Source: Aplectana chamaeleonis
Lineage: Eukaryota > Nematoda > Chromadorea > Rhabditida > Cosmocercidae
Direction of reading: 5' to 3'
Assembly (NCBI GenBank): GCA_029168955.1
Contig: JAPDOI010000898.1
Location: 1-64,000 of the forward strand
Length of the DNA: 64,000 nt
Of this stretch, positions 1 through 11,915 are shown in pieces (the stretch's first letter is position 1; each line of letters opens with the position of its first letter). The notes beneath the pieces were generated by a model that was not told the DNA's origin, did no database searches, and was given only the letters and a program-made list of their open reading frames with translations. A program made the translations under genes and the position numbers.

Positions 1-294
1 TGGCGTGGTTGGCTGGCTTCAGCGTCTAATGGGTGCAATTGCAGAAGTGGTCGCGCCACCGTAACTCGTAATTGAAAAATTCTTTTCGAAAGTCCCGAAT
101 TCCAAAATCTCTCTCTATCCTTTAGGTCTCTGGTGTGGTTTTGCGCTATCTCATGTATCTCTTCCTTTTTTTTGGTGTTTTGTCTTCTTCCTTACTCTAC
201 TTTGACCCCATATATTTGTCACATGTAAATTACTTTCGCTCTTCACTCACTCGTTTATCTCACGCTTTCCATTAGTTAGTTTCAACTGTTTCTA

Positions 295-349
295 ACGTTT
301 TTTTTATTTCAGATAGTGCGTCCATTTTGTGAAACCGCACTTCACCGAG
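295..349 (+). promoter_or_regulatory. Splice or trans-splice acceptor and 5' UTR of the Myb-like gene
   Basis: A long T run ending TTTATTTCAG (303-312) is followed by a 37-nt stretch up to the ATG at 350. In a nematode this can be a spliced-leader acceptor or the end of a 5'-UTR intron. It supports 350 as the start, since no longer in-frame exon is visible upstream in the window. Confidence 0.5.
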
Positions 350-3300
350 ATGGCCAACGACGCAGAAGAGGAAGCTGCGGTTAGTTTTTATTATAGTGTG
401 TTTCAGCCCTTATTTTTATTACCCACGTAATTTTGCATATTTCACATTTTGGTGTTTAATGGGATCTGAAAAAATGTGGGTGCGAACAGTTCGGTCTTGA
501 GAGCTGGGTAGATAGGGTAGGTCTGAAAGGAAAAATTAATTGAATTCATTATTGTTTCTAATGGTAGCGGGATTCCAAAATTTTTCCAAATTTTTGTTTG
601 AACTATGGGTTCTGGTAAAGTGAGTTATCACAATAATTTGGTATTTCATTTCTCTTTGAATCCAAAAATAGATCTGAGATATTCACTGTTTTTTTTTGTG
701 ATCTGGAACACGTTTCTAAGAATTTTACCCGATAATGGAGAGGTAAAGGACGGTGCCGGTGGATTTTTGGATGTGGATCGGTATATTGTCATAGTTCACT
801 TTGCTAGCAAAAAGTTGTGTGTCAAGTTTTTCAAGTTTTAAATAGTCTATGGAAGTATTGGTGGGAGGGTCGTATTTTGCTCAGGAATTGTTGAGGAATT
901 ATAAGTGCTAAATGGCGGCGCTCGACGTCAGAAATTATTTCTTGATCACAAAGCCCCGTCATGTCCTGTTTCGTTTAAGAATTTCAGCAGGGTCAAGTAT
1001 TTTCGTTGGACAAAGGGCTTTTGTGGCTAAATCACCTGTGATAAACGATGTTTACCCCTCCATCAACGATGGACATGCTGGCCCCACCCACACTCAACCT
1101 GAAAAGTTCTTCATTTCCCACTCTGTTTAATATTTCCTTTTCTACGCGTCGAATGCTATTTTTTCTAGCTTCTCAGTTGGTCTTTTCAGGTGGATCGTGA
1201 GTCAGGATCCCTCAGGGTGGCTTCCATGAAATTGCGTAATTAGCACATCCTTTCGATTTGGGTTTAAACTGGGAGAAGAGGAGTTAGTACGAAAAAATAG
1301 TGTGTCCTCGCCCTCTTATGCTGAAGTTCCTGTGCATTTACTTTCCCTAAAAAAATAAAACCCTTTTTAACCCTGTTTTGTAGTAATAATTTCGATGAAA
1401 AGTTTTTTTTCAGAAGAAGAAGGCGCCACCATTCTCAGAGCGGGAAAGTGCAGCTCTGGTCCAGCTCTATCTTGACTCCAGGGAGGAGTTCAATCAGAAA
1501 TTCCAAGGAGAGTTAGTTTTTTTTTTCGAACTTTGCTTCCCTAATTTTATTTTTTCTGTTTGACTCAGTGATAACATTAATTGATTAATTTTCTCGTTCT
1601 CTCGTTGATACAGCCTTCACGCGTAGCGGCCCGAAGTAAAAAATGAAGTGCCGGGCTTGTTGAGTGAATACTCACGGGAGGAGCCTAGGACTGGATTTGG
1701 ATATCTAACCGCGACGCTTGCGGAGGGACGCTGCGTTCCTGTCGTCGCATTTAACTGGCTGATCCCGGTCCGAGGATCCTCAATTTGTTTGTATTCGATG
1801 AACAGGCTCCAAATGCGATGATATGAACTTGCCAGGGTTGATGGCAGAAGCGTTAGTAGAAAAATGATCGTTAACAGGAATCACATCAGCGGCGAGAGGG
1901 GCGGTGTTGCGTTTGCGTAATTTCACTAAGTATGCGGTAGCCAAATGGCAGGTTCGGTCACAAACCGATGAGGGAAACTCGAACACAAACGTTGTACGGG
2001 GAACGAGATCCTCGTGGCGTGAAATAATGTGTTGAGCCTGCAGACTGCCGACTCTATCATCCATTTTGAGCCATGGAGAAAATAATTTACAATTCAAACT
2101 TTGAAACTAAATGGCGAGCCCCGAAAAATACTCGTATGTCATTTGCCGACTCCTGTCCAATGTATGACATCTTGCTTACCTATTCTTGCATGAGCATAAT
2201 GCGTTTTTCATCATTCATGACCACATACAGGTGAAGCATCCGATATCTCACGCTTGGTACAGTTAAAATTCAACCTTTTCGTCGAATCAGTGGTAGTGTC
2301 TGCAGGTGAATTGGCCAAACGCGTGATTTAACGTCATGAGAATTGTACCCGTTCGGCGTACAAGCTCGAGTATAAGGGAACAGCTGACAATTTTTCTGGG
2401 CTGATGTTTTCTAGGTTTCTTTGATTTCTTTTGTGTTATTTCTGCATTCACATATGGTGAAGGCTTCACCTGTGCTTCTATTGTGTGTGTGTGGGATAAG
2501 AAGCTCACCATATTGAAGTTTTCGTTGCCCTTTATGCTTGAGAGCTGTATTTTTCATCGCCGTCGATTACGGCAGTCTGTCCGCAAAGGCGCCGCCACAC
2601 ATCCTATTTGACGGCGAAAACTCAGTTTTATTTCTAAATTTGGGCGTGTGGGATGAGGAAGCTTGAAGAATATCGTTTCAACGGTGCATTCCCAGTGTGT
2701 TTGTAGGGATGAAACTACTTTTATTACGTTTCCGCATCTTTTCTGCAAACTCGGAAGAAAGATTGAGATGTTGCCGTCGATTAGGGTGTGTGGCGGCACC
2801 TTTGCGGCCAGACTGTCGTAATTAACGACGAGAAAATCCAAATTTCATAAGAAAAGGGCAACGAAAACGTTATAGTGTTGTGCTTCTCACCCCGAAATTC
2901 CCTGTCGATACACGCAGAAATGACACGCAAAGAAATGGAGAAACACAGAGAACAGTAACGACTAATGGCGACATTGGAGCCGATCCAGCCATGGCTGCAG
3001 TTAACTGAGTAAATTAGGTAATGGAACTGAGAACTGAGTAATAACCGCACCGCTGCCTTTTTCTGTGGGCTTGAACTTTATCTACTGTAGCCTTCCACTA
3101 ACAAATCTGTAGTGTTACTTGTCGACGTGCAACTGCGTCCCACACGAATTTAGGTATGGAGCTCGGGAAGGATGACTCACCTTCCTTTGCCGCGCGCGGC
3201 CGCAACGCGGCGTTAGCATCGCAGCGCGCCTGCTGGCCCCTTTCACATTCCACCTTTCCTCATCGGGGTTGTGAAGACCCCAGACAAACACCCTGATTCG

Positions 3301-5650
3301 CTACTGAAAGCTTATTTCTACTTAAGCAACCATTTAGTATGCGATGCAGTAATATCCACTTGAGTACGCAAGAATAACTCCACAATAATGAAGAGCTGAA
3401 GACCAAGCAATTTCCAATGGGCCATACCGTCAAGGCTGCGATGTCTTGTTGCCCAACGCATTGCCCTAATGTCGAGTTCTTGTGCAATTCTCTGTTCATT
3501 TGGGAAAGAAGCAGTATCGAAGCTGTGGCCGAAAGCAACCGAAGAATCTGCATAATGGGCCTATTTTCTGCTCCAACGTTTTCCCTGAGGAAAAAATAGG
3601 CGAAATTTTGTAGACTGTAGTGAATCAGTATTCTTGTCTGGGCCTCAACAACCTATATGTAGAGTGGTGGAATGCGAGATAGGCCAGCAGGCGCGCTGCG
3701 ATGCCAACGCCGCGCGCGACCAACGAAGATGAGCCATCCTTCCCGAAGCTCCATACCTACATTCGTCCCGCACGACGGAATTTCGGGCTGCGAAAACCCT
3801 GAAAGCCGCGTTTAGATTCATTCTCATGGGGGTTATGTGGTGTTTTGAGCACGAACACGTATCAGCGTTTTTTTATCCACTAGGCTGGGTCATGGTAGTT
3901 ACAAAGTACTTGGCTGCTGGGATCTACCGCTCCGAGCCCACGGTTGAGCAGGCCGTTGCACCATTTGAGGCAGAGCTACGACCCCCCCCCCTCCCTGTCG
4001 ACCCAAATTTTGAAAAAAATTGAGAAATTGTTACGGTCTTGTCTCTCGAGATTACCAAATGGTTTGGAGAAAAATTCCCATTTTTCTACAAAAAATTTAC
4101 GATTCCCCAAATTCTCATTTTTCCCAAAAATTCCAAAATTTTCGCCACCCCCGTCGCGCCTAGTCGCAACCCTGCTCAACCCTGTTCGAGTCTATTCTCT
4201 GAAATCTAGGTTCAGACTCCAAACACAATTTTTGGCTTGATTTCATTTGTACCTGTCTATCTCAGGCAATAGCCGCATTCAATGCGTGTAGAATATGCAT
4301 TCAACTCGTGCTACTAGTGAAGCACGTGCTCCTGGTGTGGTCGAATTACAGCACGTGCCCCAACAATCAAGACATCCAATGGGAGCATGGTACACATTCA
4401 CCTCGATGACAAAACAGTTTCCCATATCGGGCTCAGTCTTTACCGTGCAGCACGTGCTCCTGCGGTAGAGCCTTTCGGGATGAGTTGTCACTTGAGCTAA
4501 ATGCTTATTGGACACGCATTGAATGCGACGATTGTCTGAGATTGTGCGCCACCCTCACAATCATCTTTTTTAGCTAGCAAGACGGGTCCTTCGCCCAAGA
4601 ATTGCAAACTGAAGGAATGGGCCGCAGAAGTGAGCGCACTTGGCGTATGTGAAAGAAACGAAAAGCAAATTCTCGAAAGGCTCCGGTCGGAGATAAAGAA
4701 GGTCAACAAGCACATTTCTGAAAGTGTAAGTTTTGAGTTATTAGATTTTCAGATCAGACTCAAATGAATTCGTTTAGAAGAAAAAAATTGGTGGCACAGG
4801 CAATGGCCCGGGGCCAAAAGTGCAGAAGCTACCAGCCTATCTCGAGCCCTTAGCGGATTACCTTTCGGAGAGGACCCACGTCGACGGCGTAGCTTCAATT
4901 CGTAAGTTTTTCAAATACTGTTTAGAGCAGAAATGATGCAAAAATTTTGTTTCCAGAGTGCGAGGAGTACGACAGGGAAATGGAAAACGAAAAAATGAAG
5001 CTGTTCAGAAATCCGAAGGTTAGTGAAGTTGTTATAGAAGATTTTTTTCCTTCTCAATTTTCCGTTTTCTTGGGGGTTTCCGTCTTATTTAATGAGCGTT
5101 TTCCTTTAGAGAGAAGTTCGATCACCTTCTCCCGAGCTGGAAGAGGATGCTGAGTATGCGCGGATGCGAACAGAGGAGACGGCGGCCGAAGCGGTTTTGG
5201 AGAAGACCGACGCACAAGAAGAAGGCAATATCAACGCGGAGCCCAAGACAAAACGTGCGTCCACAAAAAGTCGAAGGACCACCAATGCTTCACGGTAGGT
5301 TTTGACATTTCCTTATGCTGAGTATGCCGAGTATTCTTTCCACATGCAGTATGTTTCGGGGGTTTTGAGCATAGTTCCACTTTATTTTCAGATTGGCGAG
5401 CGGGCAACTCTCTGTCTTCACTGATCGTCGCTCGTTGCTGTACGACGAAGAAATTCGTGTCAACAGGCTCCGTGCAGATGCGCTGATGGCGGACATTGAT
5501 TGCAAGAAGCTCGAGCGTGAGAGAGCTCAACTGGAACTGGACAGGGCAAGGATGGAGCTGGAGCGAACCAGGATCGCGCTTGAACGGGAGAGGGCGCAGA
5601 ATGTCAACCAGCCCATTTACAATCCATATGCTAGCCTGACCCAACTCTAA
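350..5650 (+). CDS. Myb/SANT (Zeste)-like coiled-coil protein, 7 exons, 301 aa
   Basis: Exons 350-379, 1414-1511, 4578-4725, 4778-4901, 4957-5018, 5110-5294 and 5392-5650 join in phase to 906 nt (301 codons plus TAA). Donors are GTTAGT, GTAAGT or GTAGGT. Most acceptors are T-rich, ending CAG or TAG. The exon 3 acceptor AGCTAG is forced, because the stronger TTTTTTAG four bases upstream brings in a stop. Residues about 17-90 (FSERESAALVQLYLDSREEF, then LKEWAAEV, GVCERNEKQILERLRSEIKK) have the spacing of the Zeste/Myb-like DNA-binding fold: a first helix, a W in the second, and a basic recognition helix. The C terminus, about residues 240-285, is a charged coiled coil (ERERAQLELDRARMELERTR). 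PIF/Harbinger elements carry such a Myb-like partner protein next to the transposase, and here the transposase lies 331 bp downstream in convergent orientation. It could instead be a host regulator. Gene structure is well supported; function is inferred. Confidence 0.8.
2425..2945. repeat. Imperfect palindrome (~520 bp)
   Basis: The left arm around 2515-2630 and the right arm around 2755-2868 are reverse complements. Shared blocks include TTTTCGTTGCCCTTT, a core around ACGGCAGTCTG or its counterpart, and GCAAAGG.GCCGCCACACA. Weaker matching extends outward to about 2425 and 2945. It is probably a foldback or MITE-type insertion in the intron. Confidence 0.6.
3130..3780. repeat. Inverted-repeat element (~650 bp) with ~105-bp arms
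   Basis: 3135-3240 and 3670-3775 are reverse complements with few mismatches. Both hold TTAGGTATGGAGCT or its near copy, CGGGAAGGATG, GCGATGC.AACGCCGCG and GCGCGCTGC. The interior has no recognisable gene. It is a non-autonomous TIR element or foldback inside the intron of the Myb-like gene. Confidence 0.6.
3930..4180. repeat. Degenerate repeat with poly-C tract
   Basis: It contains GCAGAGCTACG followed by a run of nine C and CAAATTTTGAAAAA. A reverse-complement relative lies near 45850-45985 (GGGGG runs, TTTTTCAAAAATTTTG, GCTCTGCC). It is a dispersed repeat, with no coding potential recognised. Confidence 0.35.
4263..4538. mobile_element. Short TIR element (~276 bp) ahead of exon 3
   Basis: The left end CAGGCAATAGCCGCATTCAA is matched at the right end by the reverse complement (CAGACAATCGTCGCATTCAA), and the match continues into TGCGTGT. 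The interior has three copies of GCACGTG, two of them within AGCACGTGCTCCTG. It ends 39 nt before exon 3 of the Myb-like gene. Confidence 0.6.
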
Positions 5651-5929
5651 TGGTCATCTCGGGAAGTCCAACGCGGCATATCGAGCGAATACGCTGTTTT
5701 GAATAGTTTCCATGTCTGTGAATTTTCCATACACTTTAAATGTCTAAGTATTTCCTTAAGGCAGAGTAACCTAAAAATGTTCGCTCGATACGTCAAAGTG
5801 GAATCGATCCCCTCAACGTGTGCTTTAAGTACATACGGTTATAGTCGTTACGGTTGCATTCAACGGTCCCATCATTTTGTGTTGACACATTGCTCAAGAA
5901 CACATCTTCATTATACAAACTTGTTTCAC

Positions 5930-5935
5930 AATAAA
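5930..5935 (+). terminator. Polyadenylation signal AATAAA of the Myb-like gene
   Basis: A canonical AATAAA lies 280 nt after the TAA at 5648-5650 and just before the 3' end of the convergent transposase gene. The 3' UTR 5651-5929 has no other feature I can see. Confidence 0.5.
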
Positions 5936-5981
5936 TCTTCTGAAGATGAACTTATTTGCTTGTGATCAAACAAAAAACGGC

Positions 5982-7321
5982 CTATGAAAAGTAAGTATTT
6001 ACTATGTGCTGCTGCATAGCTGCCCCAGACGCGGTGTCTCTAGGCGCGTGCCTATCTACTCTGTCCCCAGCCTGCTCATCTTCGATGTTGGGCGCCATTT
6101 CGAATTCTGGCTCATTACGCTCAATACATATGTTGCGAAGACAGCAACACGCGATTATGATTTTCGCGGCTTTTTCTGGCTCGTATCTGAAAACGAATTT
6201 CTAGTGAACTTCGAAATTCTAGAATACGAAAAGAGTGAAGTGGAAACCTGAGCTCGCTATGCAAAGCGAGGAACTGTTTTTTTAGAGACCCTATTCCCCT
6301 TTCCACAGTAGCCCGTCCGCGGCAAAGTGCTTTTGTGTATCGTTCCTCTGTAAAAAAGGTTAGTATTATGGGAAACTCAACGCCTAATTGCACAAGTACC
6401 CGCTGGTGTGCGATTTTCCCTTAGGATTGGCTTCAGCAAAAAAGATTCTGCAGCGTAAGCGCTATCGGCTAGCAGTATTCCCTTTTTAGATCCTTCTTTG
6501 AATTCGCGGTATAGTCGACTCTCCTTGAATACCTGTAATAGGGGGTGTGCTGTTCTGCAAATTTTAGGTGCATTCTATTGGTGCGCTTACTCTAGAATCG
6601 TGCGCTCGGCCTGGAAACCTGGCGCTGGCCCAGAGTATTCTCTGTCGGTGGTCGACTATAAGGCTCAGGTTCATCGAGTGGAATCCTTTCCTTAAATTGT
6701 GGTAATTAATTGCCGTGGATTTCGGTGAAAAGTCTATGTTTCGCACCTGTTCACAAAACAATCCTCATTTTGGTGAGGCGCCGATATCTTGACATTAGTG
6801 CCGTCTAGAGCACCTACCACATCCGGGATTTTACACATTGCGAAAAATCTAGGAGGAGTACTCTCACTTAATAAACCTTATCTAAAAATTGTATACTTAC
6901 TCTTTCCGTATTTCGCGCAGTTCGTCATCATTAGGCCAGCGAATAAATTCGTTTCGCCTATTGTATATGATGTCACTGACCTCCCTAACCACTCTGCACG
7001 TGGTAGCTTGCGAGTATCCTTGCGCTTTTCTCTACAAACCAGGAGATATATCATATATAGTTTGAACGCCGATTTTTTACCCATCTTAGAGTGGTTTTTT
7101 TCGTAAAAACAAATTTTCTAGAAAATGCTGTGAATATCTTACTTGAATACTCCCAGAGCCGAATACGTCAAGAAAAACTGATAGTTTTTCCTTGGCGTCA
7201 AGTACCACGAACGAGTCGTTCTCGACGTAAGGTCATCGTGAAGAAGGTTCAGCACGTAAAGCGAATCCTCTTTTGTGAGACGGTATTGTTGACGGAACTT
7301 TTCGTCGCTCACAGTGCTCAT
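5982..7321 (-). CDS. HARBI1-like PIF/Harbinger DDE transposase, 7 exons, 315 aa
   Basis: Minus-strand exons 7321-7143, 7029-6901, 6848-6747, 6690-6591, 6532-6400, 6347-6248 and 6186-5982 join in phase (948 nt, no internal stop). The N terminus has the helical FRQQYRLTKE..YVLNLL region of HARBI1. Next come YSQATTCRVVREVSD and a typical FIRWPNDDELREI. The DDE_Tnp_4 core follows: GALDGT (catalytic D near 118), FVNRKGFHSMNLSLIVDH, PGRAHDSR, LADSAY (D near 193), RATVERGIGSLK (E near 230) and IIIACCCLRNI. All three catalytic residues are present. It would act in the nucleus on element ends. An in-frame TTTTTCCAG acceptor just upstream of the ATG leaves room for another 5' exon. Its neighbour is the convergent Myb-like gene, the usual partner in this superfamily. 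It could be active, recently active or domesticated. Confidence 0.85.
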
Positions 7322-8139
7322 GGGATCTTTTTCCTTGGCTGGAAAAATTGATGACCCGCCAGTGCTATGAAGACCTATCTCTCGTCTCTTTCCTCATTAA
7401 AGCTGTAAAATGATCTCTTCTAACCTGCGGGTGCTATGTGGATAGTGACCAACGTAAAAAAATCTCCGTTTCATTTATGTGAAATCGTCCAAGAAATCGA
7501 TTACTCGCTAGCAAGAATTTCATGAGTAACTGGTATTTGTCTAAGATTACGAATTGAAGGCATAATCATGTAACTAACGTGATCTGTCGTCCATGTTAAC
7601 AGAAAAAGAAGATCAATATCTATCCCAAACTTTCGACGTAACTTTAAAATGCCTTTTGTGTTCTCATGGACTCGGCGTTTTCGCGACGTCTGCTACTCTG
7701 GCCACGGTTCGGCGCTACTAACCACGCCTGCTTACGTGGTTTGGTTGGCTCTGGCTATCCGCTACGTCCATGAATCACGTTAACATCGATGACAATGGCT
7801 ATCTCAGCCAGAAACGCTGGTTAGCCGCGGTTAGCGTTTCGTGAATTCCACCCCAGGCGGTAAATTCATCCGGTAATTTTTTAAACTGAGTATTTTACCG
7901 AGAACATGAATATGTTCTGGTTAATCCAATGAAAACGGTGATTTCGGTGAAAAATTTTAGATCTCGATTTAGCTAGGCATTACATACAATAACAAAAACT
8001 ATAAAGTAATCTCATATTTTACTAGGGATTTGAAAATCTGTGAATGTTTCCTGGTCAATACGTACACACACTTCCCGATTTGATTTAGCGACACAATTAA
8101 TGTTAACAAGTTTTTACTGACTAAAGTTACTAACTTCCC
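7322..8139. other. No gene seen; promoter side of the transposase
   Basis: 7322-7854 would be the 5' region and subterminal part of the Harbinger element. 7855-8139 is AT-rich with no recognisable feature. Confidence 0.4.
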
Positions 8140-9625
8140 TTGTCCTACTTGTTCAATCAGTTCCTGATCTTTTCAGAGGTTCCGCTTAGGTGGAAACATT
8201 CTTTTGTTACTCCTTTGTTGAAAAAAGAGCCGGCGAACTCAGTCGAAAACTACAGGCCCATAAGTTTGACATCCTCCTTCTGCCGAGTTTTCGAGAGAGC
8301 TCTGAAGTCACACATTGTTCGTCATTAGGAGAGAAACTCAATCATTCCCTGTAATCCAGCACGGTTTTGGTTTCAAGGGGAAGATCATACTGAAACAAAC
8401 TCGGCTACTGGAGAAGTATCCAATGAGTGGACTCAATATTTAGATGAGGAAGAAACCCTTGCGATATCGTTTACTTTGATTTTCAGAAGGCTTTCGATCC
8501 GGGTGGACCACCCTAAACTTCTCATGAAAATCTCAATCTCAGATTCCATCATATTATTGAGAAATGGTTACGAGAGTATCTCACAGGCAGAAGTTTTCAA
8601 GTCAAAATTGGCTCGTCTTTTTCCTCTCCCAAAACGGTTCTGAGCGGTGTCCCACAAGGAGGCGTTCTCTCGCCGCTTTTGTTTGCAATCTACACTGCTG
8701 ATCTTCCTCAAATTTCGGAGGATTGTGGGGTTGTTTGCAAACACTTTGCTGACGACATCAAGATCTTTCGCAGGCTTGATAATTCTGAAGATCATACCAA
8801 AATTCAATCTGCTTTGGATGCGATTTCAAACTGGTCTTAATTATGGAAACTGCCGTTAGCACCGGAAAAAACTGTCTACATGAGAGTCGGGAGGTCTAAA
8901 TTGCCAGGCATTTACAAATTGGGGGATCCTGCATTGAGTAGAGTCTCCTCAGTTAAGGACTTGGGTTTTCTCTATGATAACAAACTGGATTTTACAGCTC
9001 ATTTCAAGCAATTAGTTCGAAAAGCTTCTTCTCGCACTTATCAGATATTCAAAGACTTATCAACTTGTGATCAGGAAGTTCTGTTGAGGAGCTTACAAGA
9101 CCTATGTGCGACCAATCATGGAATGTGGGACTCCGGTATTTTCGCCCCACAAAAAGAAGGATATTGAATTTTTAGAGAAAATTCAAAATGACTACACCCG
9201 CAAGGCGAGTACAAGATCAAAGCAGTTCCTTCACTCCGGAAATTCTCCTAGAGTTCAAGGACCGAAACTGAGAAATAAAAAATTTAAGTTGCATTTGTTA
9301 GTATCTCGGCGTAAACTTTATGATGTGAGCATGGTTTTCAGGATTGTACCTGGCGCTACTTGAGTGGATCTTAACAATTTTTATCTTGTGAATAGCTCCA
9401 GAACTAGGAGCGGCTTAGAGAAGATATCGTATGGCATACCTAAATCCGAAATTAGATCAAATTCGTTCACATGTAGAGCGGGCTCCAGCTTTCTTTCACT
9501 TAGTCTCGACTTTCTACCTACCTCTCACAGCTTCATGTCCTTCCAGCGCATTGCAGGAAAGATGTTTTTAGATTTCCGACGGCCATTTACTCTATTCTGT
9601 TTTGCATCCGTTACTTGATTGGAGT
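8140..9625 (+). pseudogene. Decayed CR1/Jockey-type non-LTR reverse transcriptase
   Basis: Successive frames read VPLRWKHSFVTPLLKKE, NYRPISLTSSFCRVFER, DFQKAFD, WLREYLTGRSFQVKIG, SGVPQGGVLSPLLFAIY and KHFADDIKIF. These are the RT fingers and palm in order, including the FADD catalytic box. Thumb-like sequence follows (YMRVGRSK, SSVKDLGFLYDNKLDFTAHF). At least five frameshifts or stops interrupt it (for example after 8328, 8840 and 9167). No endonuclease domain is left upstream, so it is a 5'-truncated dead copy. Confidence 0.85.
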
Positions 9626-9670
9626 TCTCTCTTCTTTTCCTTAGTGGTCGTTTTATGACGTATGCCTTAA

Positions 9671-10155
9671 AGGCAGTGTTCACGATGAAAAATGTGTTTC
9701 AGTTTCCACTACGAATGGTTATTGGAGGGGCACACTGTAACGTGACGTCGAAAGAACGCATGAAAACGAGCCAGGAAAAGCTCCAAAAGAGCCCGAAGTT
9801 GCCACTTCGAGCGCAAGGCAAACCCCGAAAGCGCAACACACGCCCACCGACGTGAACAAATGAATGCTCGAGATTGTGAGATGAGCGATGGTTTCCGATC
9901 AATCATCCCGTTCTTCCCTCCATTCTCAAATTCTCTCTTTACTCAGGTCAGCCCGCATACATCGGCTGCAAAAGACGGAAGTTACAAGCCTCGGACAACT
10001 CGTCCACCATGTTTCCTTAGCTCAATTTTTGAGGGACCATAACTCCGTTCCCAGAAGGTTTTGTGCTAATTCAGAGTCATCATTGGAGTCAGCAAGGGGC
10101 CGTTTTCAAGATAGGCGGGAAAACAGGAAAACGATTTTTATCGTGAACACTGCTT
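9671..10155. mobile_element. MITE family A copy 1 (TTAA duplications)
   Basis: TIRs are AGGCAGTGTTCACGATGAAA and, inverted, AAGCAGTGTTCACGATAAAA. They lie between TTAA at 9667-9670 and TTAA at 10156-10159. The interior (AATGCTCGAGATTGTGAG, GATGGTTTCCGATCAAT) matches the copy at 28928. Confidence 0.8.
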
Positions 10156-10159
10156 TTAA

Positions 10160-11911
10160 GCATCGTAATGAAAGTTAAAGCTGAAGTTAACTTGTAATCC
10201 GCTATTTCTCTATTAATTGATGGATTATTTCGACGAATCGTCCAATATTAGTAGGTTTATTTATATGTTGAGTACATCATATCTAACAATAAGTAACCCC
10301 AAAGTGGAGACCTGGGTAATGGCGCTGAGCAAGGGTGTGCGCTAATGAAACCTTGCTTTTTCGTTAAGCGTTAATCGTTAATTTTCGGAAAAAACCGCCT
10401 TAACCCATTGATGCGTTAACACGTAATTTTGGATTTCGTTAAAAAAACTTTAAGGCATTACCTGACCACAGCGAAATGGATAAATCATTAGAGATCCCAG
10501 AAAAAATAAAGTAGACCTTGAAATGACGTCAGCATGACGTCGTGGAAAGCAGGTGGGGCTTTAGACGACGTGGTCAGGACTTCGTGGAAAACAAGTAGGC
10601 CTTCAGATCATGTCATGGAGAGTAGATAGGGCTTCAGATGACTTCATGGTGAGTAGGTAGTGTTTCAGATGAACACGTCATGGAAAGTGGGTGGGCGTTC
10701 ATATGGCCAGGACGTCGTGAAAAAATTGTTAGCGCTCCATGAGGGCGTGCGCCGCGTCGTAGAAAGTCAGTAGCGCTTTATGAAGAGCGTGCGACGCGTG
10801 GTAGAAACTGAGTAGCGCTTCAAGTAGAGCGTGCGCCGCTTCGAGGAATGTTAGTAGCGCTTCATGTGCACCTTGCGCCGTGTGAAGAGTGATGAGCACT
10901 TAAGGAGGAACATGCCCTGCATCTTGGAAAATGTTCAAACAGGATGCTGTGGAAAGTAGATAGGGCTCCAGAAGGGGTGTCTGGCACGTCTTGGCGAGTG
11001 GTGTGCTACACTGTCTGACATACGTAGAATGATATCCTTAAAACTGGCTCAAAAACTCTATAATCTGCGGCATTCGTATTGGTTTTGTTTGTGTGCAAAC
11101 TTGACGCAGGTTGTATTCTCTTTCTCGGTTTAGTCCATAGTGCGGTCCACCAAATGTTGTAGATTTCCTCATCAATGAGAAGCGGTCGCAGATGATCAAT
11201 TTGCACAAATTCTTAGGCAACACTGTCGCCACTGGTTGAGCAGGAGCGGGAGCGGTTGCGCTACAAAGAGTTTCATGCACATTGATTCCCGATAAACCGC
11301 TTCTCAAGTATAAGTCTACAACTTTCGATGGAGTACACTATATGTCTTCACGTGTTCAAAAACGCGGCAGGCAGTCATACATGGCAGAATATAGTAAGAG
11401 GAGAAAGAAATCGGCGTCGACCATTTCTATGCAAAAACAATTTGAGAACTTCCGCAGAAGGACGGCTGCTTACTGTATAATCACATGCCATTCGATACAA
11501 TGATGATATTCTAGAGAGTATCACCAACCCGGCCGTCAACCCCAGCTCCCCAACCCTCGTTTGATATCTTACTCGACCGCAGAGAAGTATATCAGACCTC
11601 ACATTCCCTTTTTGGGAACCGAATCCGAGTTTTTCGATGTTTAGAATAAATAACTGAAATTGATAAACAATGGAATGAGAAACATTAAGGTCGGCAAAAT
11701 ATTCCTCAACAAGCGAAAATTGACCGCACCGCAAGCCGAAGCGACGTGCACGGCCCCAGTTTCGGAATTTGCCATTGAAATATATCAATCAGTGCCGTAA
11801 TTCCACCCTAATTAACGAAGCCAAATTAACGTGATTTCAGGAAATTTTGGTTAAGGTTTAATAATTAATTTTGAAAAAAAAATCTTGTTAACCCGGTAAT
11901 GTGTTAACACG
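10160..11911. other. Gene-free stretch with degenerate repeats
   Basis: 10360-10440 and 11855-11915 share a loose direct repeat (TTAATTTT...GAAAAAA...TTAACCC...GTTAACACG). Arms near 11120-11195 and 11290-11360 show weak inverted similarity (ACCGCTTCTCA, CTACAAC). The open frames here (for example 137 codons at 11788-11375, minus) show no recognised domain and I do not call them. Confidence 0.35.
10515..10925. repeat. Degenerate tandem repeat, 42-bp unit at the right end
   Basis: The clearest units start at about 10744, 10786 and 10828, each 42 nt: GCGTGCGCCGCGTCGTAGAA then AGTCAGTAGCGCTT. More divergent copies (GTAGATAGGGCTTCAGATGA) extend left to about 10515. The unit resembles the 42-bp array at 60.8-61.6 kb. 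Confidence 0.65.
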
Positions 11912-11915
11912 TTAA

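Larger units (their letters stand above)
1512..4577 (+). other. 3-kb intron of the Myb-like gene, filled with repeats
   Basis: This is the second intron of the gene at 350. It is about ten times longer than the other introns (except the first) and holds at least three palindromic elements and a poly-C repeat, listed separately. Stretch 1600-2420 contains no recognisable coding sequence or repeat. No exon consistent in phase with both neighbours was found inside, but a small one cannot be excluded. Confidence 0.6.
1..7854. mobile_element. Probable PIF/Harbinger transposon, left end outside window
   Basis: The Myb-like gene and the HARBI1-like transposase lie convergently, the usual Harbinger arrangement. 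The right terminus may be near 7854, where the inward reading is GGGGTGGAATTCACGAAACG, followed by a small inverted motif (GCTAACCGCGGCTAACCAGC). I cannot find the matching left terminus, which would lie before base 1. The two genes could also be an unrelated pair. Confidence 0.4.

Noticed and set aside
11375..11788. 137-codon minus-strand frame as a gene
   Set aside because: No domain, no paired splice sites, and it sits in a repeat-rich stretch; left uncalled.
10330..11915. LTR retrotransposon suggested by loose direct repeats
   Set aside because: The similarity is short and weak, with no gag/pol motif, primer-binding site or matching ends.
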